Below are positions 16,922 to 24,171 of a DNA stretch of 33,217 nt, piece after piece (positions within the stretch are counted from its first letter, which is position 1; every line of letters starts with the position of its first letter). The translations under genes were made by a program, and so were the position numbers. The notes under the pieces were generated by a model, which was given only the letters and a program-made list of their open reading frames with translations, was not told the DNA's origin and made no database searches. The stretch comes from Pirellula sp. (GTDB lineage Bacteria > Planctomycetota > Planctomycetia > Pirellulales > Pirellulaceae), in the NCBI GenBank assembly GCA_025459245.1, contig JALOQZ010000011.1, positions 1 through 33,217 of the forward strand, read 5' to 3'.

Positions 16922-17779
16922 CTAGCAATTAACAGTGTTTTGCCGCTTCGACTCGTAGAGGAGAATCGCCGTACTCACCGAGGCGTTAAGAGAATCCACA
17001 GCGCCTGACATCGGGATCGCAATCGCTTGGACATCCGGAGCTATCCAGCGATGTTGTAAGCCGCTTGCTTCGTTGCCGATGACAATTGCATGGGATCGAC
17101 AGAAATTAGCCGAGGTATAGGGAACGGCACCTTCGACGCGCGCGGTGAATATCTGAATGCCAGCCTTGCGAAAATAGGCCTGGATCTCCTCTTCCGAGGA
17201 GACGGCGATTGGAACAGTAAACAGAGCGCCCAAACTGGATCGGACCGCATTCGGATTCCAAAGGTCACAAATCGGATCCGCTAAAACGACACCTGCGACT
17301 CCAGCACCATCGGCCGTTCGCAGTGCGGCTCCGAGATTGCCAGGCTTCTCCATGCGATCCAAGACTAGGTAGCAAGGGTTTGCATGCTTAAGTGCCGGAC
17401 GGCCGACCAATCTCGCTTGAACACGATCCGCAAACGTACTGAGCTGAGTATCTGCGATCTTGGCCACAGTGATGATGCCGAGATCCCGATCTCCGTATTG
17501 AAGCTTTTGCATGGCCTCGGGGGCAACTCGGTAGCATTCGCAGGAAACCAGACGGGAAGCAAACTTCTCGCGGAGTGAATGGAGCTCTCGGAGCGACTCC
17601 TCATCATCTTTGACGAATATTTGCGAAAGCTCTTGGCCTCCCAAGATCGCTCGTTCGGTCAGATCGCGACCATCGATGAGAAACAAGCCTTGTTGTTTTC
17701 TAGCCTTCGCATCGCGCAGCGCGGAAGCAGATCGGATCTTTGGATTCTGGGTACTGGAAAGAAACGAGTAGGAATCCAA
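16922..17779 (-). CDS. SpoU/TrmH-family RNA 2'-O-methyltransferase
   Basis: A 285-residue enzyme of the SPOUT class that transfers a methyl group from S-adenosylmethionine to a ribose 2'-OH in tRNA or rRNA. Residues ~1-110 are an RNA-binding (SpoU-sub-binding) type domain starting with NPKIRSASALRDAKARKQQG and the FLIDGRDLTERA segment. The catalytic domain shows motif 1 (EKPGNLGAALRTADG), motif 2 (AIVIGNEASGL) and motif 3 (IPMSGAVDSLNASVSTAI), which form the knotted cofactor site. The start is TTG: an in-frame TAA lies two codons upstream and the next Met is too far inside. The gene lies 120 bases downstream of tRNA-Leu on the same strand. Which RNA it modifies cannot be read from the sequence. 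Confidence 0.92.
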   Translation of the reverse strand: MDSYSFLSSTQNPKIRSASALRDAKARKQQGLFLIDGRDLTERAILGGQELSQIFVKDDEESLRELHSLREKFASRLVSCECYRVAPEAMQKLQYGDRDLGIITVAKIADTQLSTFADRVQARLVGRPALKHANPCYLVLDRMEKPGNLGAALRTADGAGVAGVVLADPICDLWNPNAVRSSLGALFTVPIAVSSEEEIQAYFRKAGIQIFTARVEGAVPYTSANFCRSHAIVIGNEASGLQHRWIAPDVQAIAIPMSGAVDSLNASVSTAILLYESKRQNTVNC

Positions 17780-17899
17780 GCCGCGTTACCACCGTAGGCG
17801 AGGCACACCTGCAAAAAAGCAGTTCGCCGGGAGAAAAAAATACTAGCCCATCCACGACTCTACGGGGCTGTCGCACATGGGCGATTGAAAATGATGGAG

Positions 17900-17981
17900 T
17901 GGTCGCTCGGGGAGTCGAACCCCGACGCCTTTCGGCACAAGATCCTAAGTCTTGCGTGTCTGCCAATTTCACCAAGCGACC
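17900..17981 (-). tRNA. tRNA-Leu (anticodon UAG)
   Basis: On the minus strand the acceptor arms GGTCGCT and AGCGACC pair fully. The anticodon stem is CAAGA/TCTTG with a 7-base loop CTTAGGA, so the anticodon TAG lies at 17945-17947 and reads CUA leucine codons. The T-stem is CGGGG/CCCCG with TTCGACT in the loop, and a long variable arm (TGCCGAAAGGCG) makes it class II, as expected for tRNA-Leu. The discriminator is A and the 3' CCA is not encoded. Confidence 0.95.
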
Positions 17982-18139
17982 TTAATCGTCGAGCGGACTA
18001 GTCTACTCGCTGCACAATTGCCCGCAAGTCCCGCGGTTTCGCCTTGGAGCCCCCCTTCCTAGTGAAGAGGACTTGATGGACACTGCTGTTCGCGTTGGCG
18101 TTCGGCACTCCCCCTCGCGACAGAAAGAATCTCGGCCCC

Positions 18140-18487
18140 ATGAAACTGCTCCTCGCCATCATTCAGCCCAACAAATTGCAAGCAGTGCGGGAAGCGCTGC
18201 AAAATGCAGGCATTCACCGGCTAACCGTTTTGGACGCTCAGGGATACGGGCGACAGAAGGGGCACTCTGCATTTTACTCTGGAGTGGAATACCAAATTCA
18301 CTTGCTCCGAAAAGTCAATTTGGAGATCTTCGTGAACGACGATTTCGTCGAGAAAGCGATCGAAACGATATGTCGGATCGCTAAAACAGGCTCTCAGGGG
18401 AGTATCGGAGACGGGAAGATTTTCATTCTCCCTGCCATTGAAGCCATCACGATCGATTCCGGGGCGCGGGGGCCGAGTTCGGTCTAA
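18140..18487 (+). CDS. glnB: P-II family nitrogen regulatory protein
   Basis: A 115-residue trimeric signal protein that senses ATP/ADP and 2-oxoglutarate and controls nitrogen metabolism by binding partner proteins. I take the ATG at 18140; the frame extends to a TTG-type start at 18095, but MKLLLAIIQP is the true family N-terminus. The T-loop segment GYGRQKGHSAFYSGVEY keeps Tyr51, the uridylylation site of GlnB/GlnK. The B-loop (nucleotide-binding) reads TGSQGSIGDGKIF, about three residues longer than the usual TGxIGDGKIF, but keeps GDGK with Lys. No amtB or glnA is adjacent; GlnB and GlnK cannot be told apart here, so the symbol is provisional. It lies 158 bases after the tRNA and 132 bases before lpxB. 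Confidence 0.9.
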   Translation: MKLLLAIIQPNKLQAVREALQNAGIHRLTVLDAQGYGRQKGHSAFYSGVEYQIHLLRKVNLEIFVNDDFVEKAIETICRIAKTGSQGSIGDGKIFILPAIEAITIDSGARGPSSV

Positions 18488-18619
18488 CCCCGCCCTCGTC
18501 CAGAAGGAGTAAGCAGAACATCTTCTCCAATCGTTAAATCAATCGCTTGATCTTGCCCCGGTTATCCAGTTTCACGTATATCGGCAGGTTGTACCGAATT
18601 ACCTGGCGAGCGATAACCG

Positions 18620-19951
18620 ATGAATCAAAACGAGTTCACTGAGTGCAGTCATGATGGTGACTGTAGTCAAATCTATATCGATGGATCGATGCTTGACTCG
18701 TTGGGTGACGAAACGTACATGGGACAGCGTTTTTTCTTCTCGGTTGGGGAGCCTAGCGGCGATCTCCATGCTGCGAACCTCATCCGCTCGCTGAAGCGAC
18801 TTTCACCGACCTCCAGTTTTCGAGGATTCGGCGGCTCCCGCATGATCCAAGCCGGACTGGAGCTCGATTTCGATCTGACCAGCATGGCGGTGATGGGCTT
18901 TGCTGAAGTGTTGCCAAAGCTGCGCGAGTTTTTTCGCATCGCCAAATTAGCCGAACAATCCTTCGCACGCGGCGAAGTCGATGGTGTGGTCCTCGTCGAT
19001 TTCCCCGGCTTCAACTGGCACATCGCCAAGCGTGCCAAAAAATATGGTATCCCCGTCTACTACTATCTGCCTCCGCAACTATGGGCTTGGGGCGGTTGGC
19101 GGATCTCGAAGATGCGCAGGTACGTTGATCACGTTCTGTGCAACCTCCCGTTTGAGACGACATGGTTCGAGAATAAAAACATGCCTGCGACCTACGTCGG
19201 CCATCCCTTCTTCGATCACATTGCCCAGCAGCCCCTTGACACCAAGTTCATCGATCGATGGCGTTGCAACCATAAGATCCAAGTCTCCGTCCTACCGGGT
19301 TCGCGAGATCATGAAGTCAAGCATATTTGGCCTTTGCAATTGGAAGCGATTCGTAAACTGTCGAGACAGTTTCCCGATGTTCAATTCATGGTCGCTGCCT
19401 TGAAAGACTCGCATGCGCTCTGGTGCAAGAATCTGTTAACCGCAAGCGATGCGAAACTCCCGATCCATATCTTCGCCGGTAAAACAAGCGAGATTATTGA
19501 GCTTTGTGATTGCTCAATCATGAAGAGTGGTTCGGTATCGCTCGAGATGATGGCGAGGGGCAAACCGGCTACGGTCATGTACCACGTGAGCACAACGACC
19601 TACACCATGGCCAAAGCACTGGTCCGAATACCGAGTATCTCGCTTCCCAATCTGATTGCCGAAGAGCCGATTCTCCCAGAGTGCATTTCGCACGGGGCAC
19701 TCGATTCGAAGTCATCCAAAGCGTCTGTCCAGTCGGTCGTCGAGCATATGGCAAGGCTGCTGAGTGACAGCTCCTTTCGACTTAACCAACGGCGAAGACT
19801 TATCGAACTCTCCAATCAATTCGCTCGCCCGGGTGCGAGCTACGCGACAGCCAAATTCTTGTTGCAAGAGCTAGCCTCCGCCAGCCACGGTACTCTTCCT
19901 ATCGACGAGGCCGAACATCAAGACTCTCACTCAACGCGCAAAGCGGCTTAA
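18620..19951 (+). CDS. lpxB: Lipid-A-disaccharide synthase
   Basis: A membrane-associated glycosyltransferase of the GT19 family that joins UDP-diacylglucosamine and lipid X to form the lipid A disaccharide. The family signature RFFFSVGEPSGDLHAANLIR begins about 36 residues in, followed by GFGGSRM, VDFPGFNWHIAKRAKKYGIPVYYYLPPQLWAW and a YVGHPFFD segment. The C-terminal half holds VSVLPGSRDHEVKHIWP and the SGSVSLEMMARGKPATVMYH segment. The ATG at 18620 gives 443 residues with a roughly 33-residue N-terminal extension not expected for LpxB; later ATGs at 18689 and 18719 are alternatives. The presence of lpxB supports a lipid A-bearing outer membrane. It ends 3 bases before the next gene, so the two are co-transcribed. 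Confidence 0.94.
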   Translation: MNQNEFTECSHDGDCSQIYIDGSMLDSLGDETYMGQRFFFSVGEPSGDLHAANLIRSLKRLSPTSSFRGFGGSRMIQAGLELDFDLTSMAVMGFAEVLPKLREFFRIAKLAEQSFARGEVDGVVLVDFPGFNWHIAKRAKKYGIPVYYYLPPQLWAWGGWRISKMRRYVDHVLCNLPFETTWFENKNMPATYVGHPFFDHIAQQPLDTKFIDRWRCNHKIQVSVLPGSRDHEVKHIWPLQLEAIRKLSRQFPDVQFMVAALKDSHALWCKNLLTASDAKLPIHIFAGKTSEIIELCDCSIMKSGSVSLEMMARGKPATVMYHVSTTTYTMAKALVRIPSISLPNLIAEEPILPECISHGALDSKSSKASVQSVVEHMARLLSDSSFRLNQRRRLIELSNQFARPGASYATAKFLLQELASASHGTLPIDEAEHQDSHSTRKAA

Positions 19952-19954
19952 TCG

Positions 19955-20629
19955 ATGTCCTCGCAAGCTGTTCTCTTCCTGATCCGTCACGCACAATCAG
20001 AGAACAATGCCAAGCCAGATTCCGAGCGTATCCCGGATCCTGGTATCACCGATACGGGAGTAAAGCAGTCGGACCACTTGGCGTCCCGTGTTGATCGCTA
20101 TGCTCCAACGCTCATCTATACGAGCCCGTTTCTGCGAACATTGCAAACGGTCGCCCCGCTCGCATCGAAGCTGGGACTGCACCCTGTCATCCGACAAGAT
20201 CTTTTTGAGCAAGGTGGCTGCTACAGCGGTCATGAAGTCGGGAAACGCACCCCCGAGCGCGGGATGTCTCGGTCGAAAATCGAGTCGCTTTACCCTCGAT
20301 GGCCGATCGACGAACGGATCGGAGAATCTGGGTGGAATGAGCTACCTCGCTACGAAACGATCGACATGGCGAGAGAACGAGCCAGGCGAGTGCGAAAGTG
20401 GTACGAATCGGAGATGCAGTTGCATGCCCAACACCGCGTGATGATGATGATTCACGCGGATTTCAAGGTTCGATTGCTGGAAGCGATGCTCGAGATTGAC
20501 GATCTGGATCCCGTCGTCGCCGAGCCGATCAACACCTCCGTCTCCTGCTTGCTCTATGAGAACAATCGCTGGAAGCTACACTATTGGAACGACTTTCATC
20601 ATCTCCCGAGCGAACTCGTGACACACTAG
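19955..20629 (+). CDS. Histidine phosphatase (phosphoglycerate mutase-like) family protein
   Basis: A 224-residue cytoplasmic protein of the RHG branch. The phospho-accepting histidine is His12 in FLIRHAQSENN, and the second catalytic histidine is in MMIHADFKVRL, where HG is more usual than HA. Arg in the YTSPFLRTLQT segment is a typical phosphate-binding residue. The family contains phosphoglycerate mutases, sugar phosphatases and nucleotide or protein phosphatases, so the substrate is not predictable. It lies 3 bases after lpxB, suggesting a shared transcript; a role in cell-envelope sugar phosphate metabolism would fit but is only inference. A hairpin-forming sequence about 130 bases downstream may end the transcript. 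Confidence 0.85.
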   Translation: MSSQAVLFLIRHAQSENNAKPDSERIPDPGITDTGVKQSDHLASRVDRYAPTLIYTSPFLRTLQTVAPLASKLGLHPVIRQDLFEQGGCYSGHEVGKRTPERGMSRSKIESLYPRWPIDERIGESGWNELPRYETIDMARERARRVRKWYESEMQLHAQHRVMMMIHADFKVRLLEAMLEIDDLDPVVAEPINTSVSCLLYENNRWKLHYWNDFHHLPSELVTH

Positions 20630-20756
20630 TTTTGACGAGTTGAGAGATGCGAAAAGTAATCGCTCGACATCGCCGGAGGCCTCGATGGTGTGGGCCATTC
20701 GAGAAGAGATCAGGCAGGCGATTGCAGATCGCTATGAACACTCTTGGTAAGCCAGT

Positions 20757-20776
20757 CCCAGCGTTGCAATGCTGGG
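20757..20776. terminator. Palindrome downstream of the lpxB unit
   Basis: CCCAGCGTTG and CAATGCTGGG are arms of a 20-base near-palindrome, with one G-T pairing; an actual stem would leave a central loop of about four bases. It lies 128 bases after the histidine phosphatase stop. The bases after it (CTATTCTCTGCCC) are only weakly T-rich, so termination is a guess. Confidence 0.3.
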
Positions 20777-21013
20777 CTATTCTCTGCCCTTCCTGTCGTG
20801 GCTTAGAGTAGCTCGTCGCCCGAGCAAGATTCGGAAGCATCTAAATCGCTCCATCAGCTGATCCGATTAGTGAATCGACTCGAGAGCCTTGCACCGAATC
20901 AAGGATTACTTGCTAAACGGGAGCAGGCACTGGTTGGAGCCGCAGCGGACGCCATCCTAATCCGTGGCGTTGGCAAGGGACCGAGTGCTACCAAGACGGA
21001 GCTCGCCAGCCGC

Positions 21014-21042
21014 TTGCCGGCTTTACCAAAATCCTGCATAAT
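21014..21042 (+). promoter_or_regulatory. Sigma-70-type promoter for the PstS-like gene
   Basis: TTGCCG at 21014-21019 and CATAAT at 21037-21042 are separated by exactly 17 bases, the optimal spacing. The -10 matches five of six and the -35 four of six consensus bases. The ATG at 21151 follows about 100 bases after the expected start of transcription. Experimental support is absent. Confidence 0.5.
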
Positions 21043-21150
21043 CCGATCGCTTGCTGGGTGTTTATAGCGGTTGCTAAAACCGGTACTCCATTGATTGCTC
21101 CATCCAGCTTGGCCCAATCGAAGAAATCATCAGGGACGGAGAATCGGGGC

Positions 21151-22212
21151 ATGAAGGTTTGTAGAATTTGGATCGTATTTAGCGCGGTGATCCTCTGCAG
21201 TAGTCCTAGGGCTTGTTTTGCACAGTCACAGGAAGAACCTGTTTCAATTAAGGAAGCGGTCGCAACCGAGACTCCGCACGAGATCCATTATCGCTGGATG
21301 CAAATACTTGATAGGTTGGAACCCTATCGCCCCACAAGAGATGTAAAAGCATCTTTGGACTTGAGTGGCTCCTCGACCATGTTGGATTTGGGTAAAACCT
21401 GGCTTAACGGTATCACCAAATTCCATCCGAACCTTAGCTTTACAGCCAAGCTACTGGAGTCAGAAGATGCCTTGATCGCTTTCGAAAAGAACCCGAAGTT
21501 GGTCGCCGGAATCACTCGTTTGCTTTCGGAATCAGATCTCCAACGACTGCAGAAAGCAGGTTGTAAAGAGCCAGCTGCCTTGATCATCGGATTTGAAGGA
21601 CTCGCGGTTTTCGTTCATGAATCGAACAAGTTAAGTTCTCTAACTCAGGACCAACTAAAGAGTCTTTATGTTGCTGGCGAAGGGGGACTGCCTCGCATTC
21701 GCGATTGGAGCGATTTGATTCCAGGAACGAGCGAAGGAGTTGTTGAGCCACGCTCCGAGATTCATCTTTACGAACGCGATACCAACTCAGGGACACAATC
21801 GTTTTTGAAGACAATCTTGTTCTCAGGCGCAGATCTTGCGAAGCCTTACGCTATTTGCGCAACGAATACCGAGATTGTAGACACGGTAGCCCGAGACCCT
21901 CAGGGGATTGGAATTGCCGATCTTAATTCTACTTTACCCGGAGTGAAAAAGGTCCCCTTGGTGGTGCATGGACATGCTGTCGATGCAAATGAAACCAATG
22001 TGGTGGAGGGAAGATATCCACTAGTACGACCATTGTTCCTGCTGTTTGATCGTTCTGAGACCAAATCCGATGACGGGGCTCGTGAAGCAATCTGTAGGTT
22101 TGTGTTAAGTAAGGAAGGTCAAAAGACACTCATGTCGTCCGGTTTCTTTCCTGTCGAACCCGCCGTTGCTGCCGATCAACTGCAGGTTGTTTTCGGTGGC
22201 CAAGTCCGCTAG
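21151..22212 (+). CDS. PstS-like extracytoplasmic substrate-binding protein
   Basis: A 353-residue exported protein. I take the ATG at 21151, which starts a standard signal peptide (core IWIVFSAVILCSS, likely cut near Ala-Gln) after a GGACGGAG-like ribosome site; the frame runs upstream to a GTG at 21058. The mature part has the periplasmic binding protein type 2 fold. Visible are DLSGSSTMLDL, like the phosphate-contacting loop of PstS, then LTQDQLKSLYVAGEGGLPRIRDW and YERDTNSGTQSFLKTI, which match the conserved tail motifs of the PstS/PBP-like family. The ligand may be phosphate or another anion, or it may be a signal or structural protein. No pstCAB genes are in the window. The following PDZ-containing gene lies 21 bases downstream. 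Confidence 0.82.
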   Translation: MKVCRIWIVFSAVILCSSPRACFAQSQEEPVSIKEAVATETPHEIHYRWMQILDRLEPYRPTRDVKASLDLSGSSTMLDLGKTWLNGITKFHPNLSFTAKLLESEDALIAFEKNPKLVAGITRLLSESDLQRLQKAGCKEPAALIIGFEGLAVFVHESNKLSSLTQDQLKSLYVAGEGGLPRIRDWSDLIPGTSEGVVEPRSEIHLYERDTNSGTQSFLKTILFSGADLAKPYAICATNTEIVDTVARDPQGIGIADLNSTLPGVKKVPLVVHGHAVDANETNVVEGRYPLVRPLFLLFDRSETKSDDGAREAICRFVLSKEGQKTLMSSGFFPVEPAVAADQLQVVFGGQVR

Positions 22213-22233
22213 GGGAAGAATGGAGAAAAAGCG

Positions 22234-23430
22234 ATGAGCGTCATTAGTGGTTGCAAATGGGCTAGGACTTTCGAATGGATCTGGATTGTCGCCTGGATTA
22301 TTGCGTCTATTTGGCAACGGAACGCAGAGGCTCAATATGGGTTTGGAACTCCCGCATACGCAACACAGACTGCGTATGCCTGGGGTAACCCTTACGTCTC
22401 CAGCGCTGCGCAGCTGCCAGCTTGGGGGCAAACGGCGGTTCCGCCATCGACATCATTTTGGCAGGGGTGGCAACTGGGGGCCATCATTCAGAACACCTCC
22501 AATGGAGTCTTGATACTCCAAGTGCAACCAAGTAGCGTCGCAGAGCGATCCGGACTGCGAGCAGGCGATGTCATTTTGTCGGTAGGTGGTACACAAGTCG
22601 GCTATGTCAACGGACGTATTAACGACGTGATACTCGAGGCGAATCGCCATGTGGGCGCTTATGGAAGAGTTCCCATGCTCGTATTGGATTCTTATTCTCG
22701 CCAACCGAAGACGCTCGAACTTGATTTGACCAATAGCCTCATCACATCCTCTGGAACGGTTAGCGGGCGAATCTTTATCGATGGCTTGTTTATGAATTAC
22801 GGGAATGGAGTGATCAAAGTTGAGATAACGAATCTCACCCGCCCCTATTTGTCTGCATCTGGTGGTGTTACTTATGTACCCGCTTTCGGAAACGGTCCAT
22901 TCAATTACCAAATCTTTTGTGATTCGAGATTCGCATCTCCTCAAGATCGATATCGGATAACTGCGACTCTTTATGATGTTTCGCAAAGAATACTAGCCAC
23001 GAGCTCGGCCGATATCAATTCGCCAGTTTTGGGAACGAAGAATATTGACCTGCGATTGCAATCATCGGCAGTCCAACCTGCGGCGTACACCACTTCGTAC
23101 GGCAATTACTTTTTGGGGCAAGACGTCGTTTACGAGGCCTTTAGGAAGTACGTCCATCGGAATCCCTCCGCATCCGAATCGCAAGCTTGGCAGCAGCAAT
23201 TGGCTGCCGGGGCAATGTCAATCGATGAGATGAAAGCCCAGATCATCTCAGGTCCTGCATTCTACGACCGAGCCGGAAACAATCCGGAGCGTTTTATCCA
23301 ACTAATGCTTGAATCGGCGGGCTCCGGACCCGCAGCCCCTGATCAACTGCTCTTTTGGAGGAATCGCTACTCGGAACTAAACGGCGACAGGCTTCAACTA
23401 GCGAGAGAGTTCGTTCCTGGTCGCGGGTAG
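22234..23430 (+). CDS. Secreted PDZ-YbaY-like-DUF4214-like protein
   Basis: A 398-residue exported protein with a GGAGAAAAA-type ribosome site. A hydrophobic leader ends near EAQYGFG at about residue 34, followed by a Gly/Ala/Tyr/Pro-rich segment. Residues ~78-175 form a PDZ-like domain (VLILQVQPSSVAERSGLRAGDVILSVGG). Residues ~185-285 resemble the YbaY/YscW pilotin-type fold (TVSGRIFIDG, KVEITNLTRPYL, YRITATLYDVSQRILATSS). Residues ~300-395 resemble the DUF4214 or linker-like repeat (VVYEAFRKYVHRNPSASESQAWQQQLAAGAMSI, then a second similar helix set). The combination suggests a cell-surface binding or scaffold protein. It is 21 bases after the PstS-like gene and probably co-transcribed. Domain calls 2 and 3 are by eye and moderate in confidence. 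Confidence 0.72.
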   Translation: MSVISGCKWARTFEWIWIVAWIIASIWQRNAEAQYGFGTPAYATQTAYAWGNPYVSSAAQLPAWGQTAVPPSTSFWQGWQLGAIIQNTSNGVLILQVQPSSVAERSGLRAGDVILSVGGTQVGYVNGRINDVILEANRHVGAYGRVPMLVLDSYSRQPKTLELDLTNSLITSSGTVSGRIFIDGLFMNYGNGVIKVEITNLTRPYLSASGGVTYVPAFGNGPFNYQIFCDSRFASPQDRYRITATLYDVSQRILATSSADINSPVLGTKNIDLRLQSSAVQPAAYTTSYGNYFLGQDVVYEAFRKYVHRNPSASESQAWQQQLAAGAMSIDEMKAQIISGPAFYDRAGNNPERFIQLMLESAGSGPAAPDQLLFWRNRYSELNGDRLQLAREFVPGRG

Positions 23431-23467
23431 TCTTCAAATCGGCTCTGACACTTGGCCGGTCGAGCTC

Positions 23468-24025
23468 CTAATCCATAAGAAAAATCAAATACGATCTGCC
23501 TCCCGACTGGAACTCCGCGGCCAAGATCAGTCCCGACATCGCTTCATTGTCGCCAACCTCAAAGGCCTCGAAGGAAGCGACCGATCGTGCGTTGAATGTG
23601 GTTTGAAGAGCTCTCAAAGCCTCCTCGGGGTTCTCATGCCCCTCGATCAATACGCCAAGAAGCCGACGAAGATTAGCGTATTCTGAAGACTTTATTTCAA
23701 GCAGAAAGTCGGTCGTCTCTGCGGCTTGACGATGGAAAGATTTCTTCCAACCTGCCAGCCAGTGGTTTGCACCAAAGCGATCCCAAGCATCTCCGAGAAA
23801 CCGTTGGTAGACAAGCTTTGCCTGGTCGCTGAGCGAAGTATGAGTCCCCTTGGCCTCTGGGGCCAAAAACATGAACGCAGCGGATCCGAACCCATTTTCG
23901 GAGGGACCGCCAAATATGGATTGAAGTTCCTCGCTCCCGGGACACTGCGTATCCATCTCCATGATCCATGTTATCTCCAAGGTGCTGTTTTTGTGGCTTT
24001 CAATAGTGTTTTCCACAGAGGTCAT
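23468..24025 (-). CDS. Conserved-looking hypothetical protein, 185 residues
   Basis: No family is recognised. The protein is soluble and predicted cytoplasmic, with no signal peptide or membrane segment. A stretch with mixed helices (LSDQAKLVYQRFLGDAWDRFGANHW, SSEYANLRRLLGVLIEGHENPEEALRALQ) is followed by a short strand-rich end (SGLILAAEFQSGGRSYLIF). The ATG at 24025 has no clear ribosome site; the Met at 21 codons in (MEMDTQCPG) is an alternative start. It stands alone on the minus strand between two plus-strand units, converging with the PDZ gene 37 bases away and divergent from the DUF1549 gene across a 146-base gap. Codon pattern and length support coding, but no function is proposed. 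Confidence 0.6.
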   Translation of the reverse strand: MTSVENTIESHKNSTLEITWIMEMDTQCPGSEELQSIFGGPSENGFGSAAFMFLAPEAKGTHTSLSDQAKLVYQRFLGDAWDRFGANHWLAGWKKSFHRQAAETTDFLLEIKSSEYANLRRLLGVLIEGHENPEEALRALQTTFNARSVASFEAFEVGDNEAMSGLILAAEFQSGGRSYLIFLMD

Positions 24026-24171
24026 TCTATCTCAGACGACGGGGCTAAAGTACTCGACGATGCTTTTTCCGGCGCCAATTGCTCTGAGTCGGTGCGACTT
24101 TGTGTAGACTTTAATTTCCTTCCCCTCCTGCATGCCTTCCCTCCCTTTGAATCCGTCTTGCTAGATTCTTC

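Larger units (their letters stand above)
20630..21150. other. 521-base gap: promoter and hairpin, no convincing gene
   Basis: The gap between the histidine phosphatase and the PstS-like gene holds a near-perfect palindrome at 20757-20776 and a promoter-like sequence at 21014-21042. Short open frames (for example 20870-21067 on the plus strand, 65 codons) show no family features. I see no tRNA or RNA fold that I could name. Confidence 0.6.

Noticed and set aside
20870-21067. 65-codon plus-strand frame before the PstS-like gene
   Set aside because: Its translation shows no recognisable domain, and the frame overlaps the promoter-like sequence at 21014-21042.
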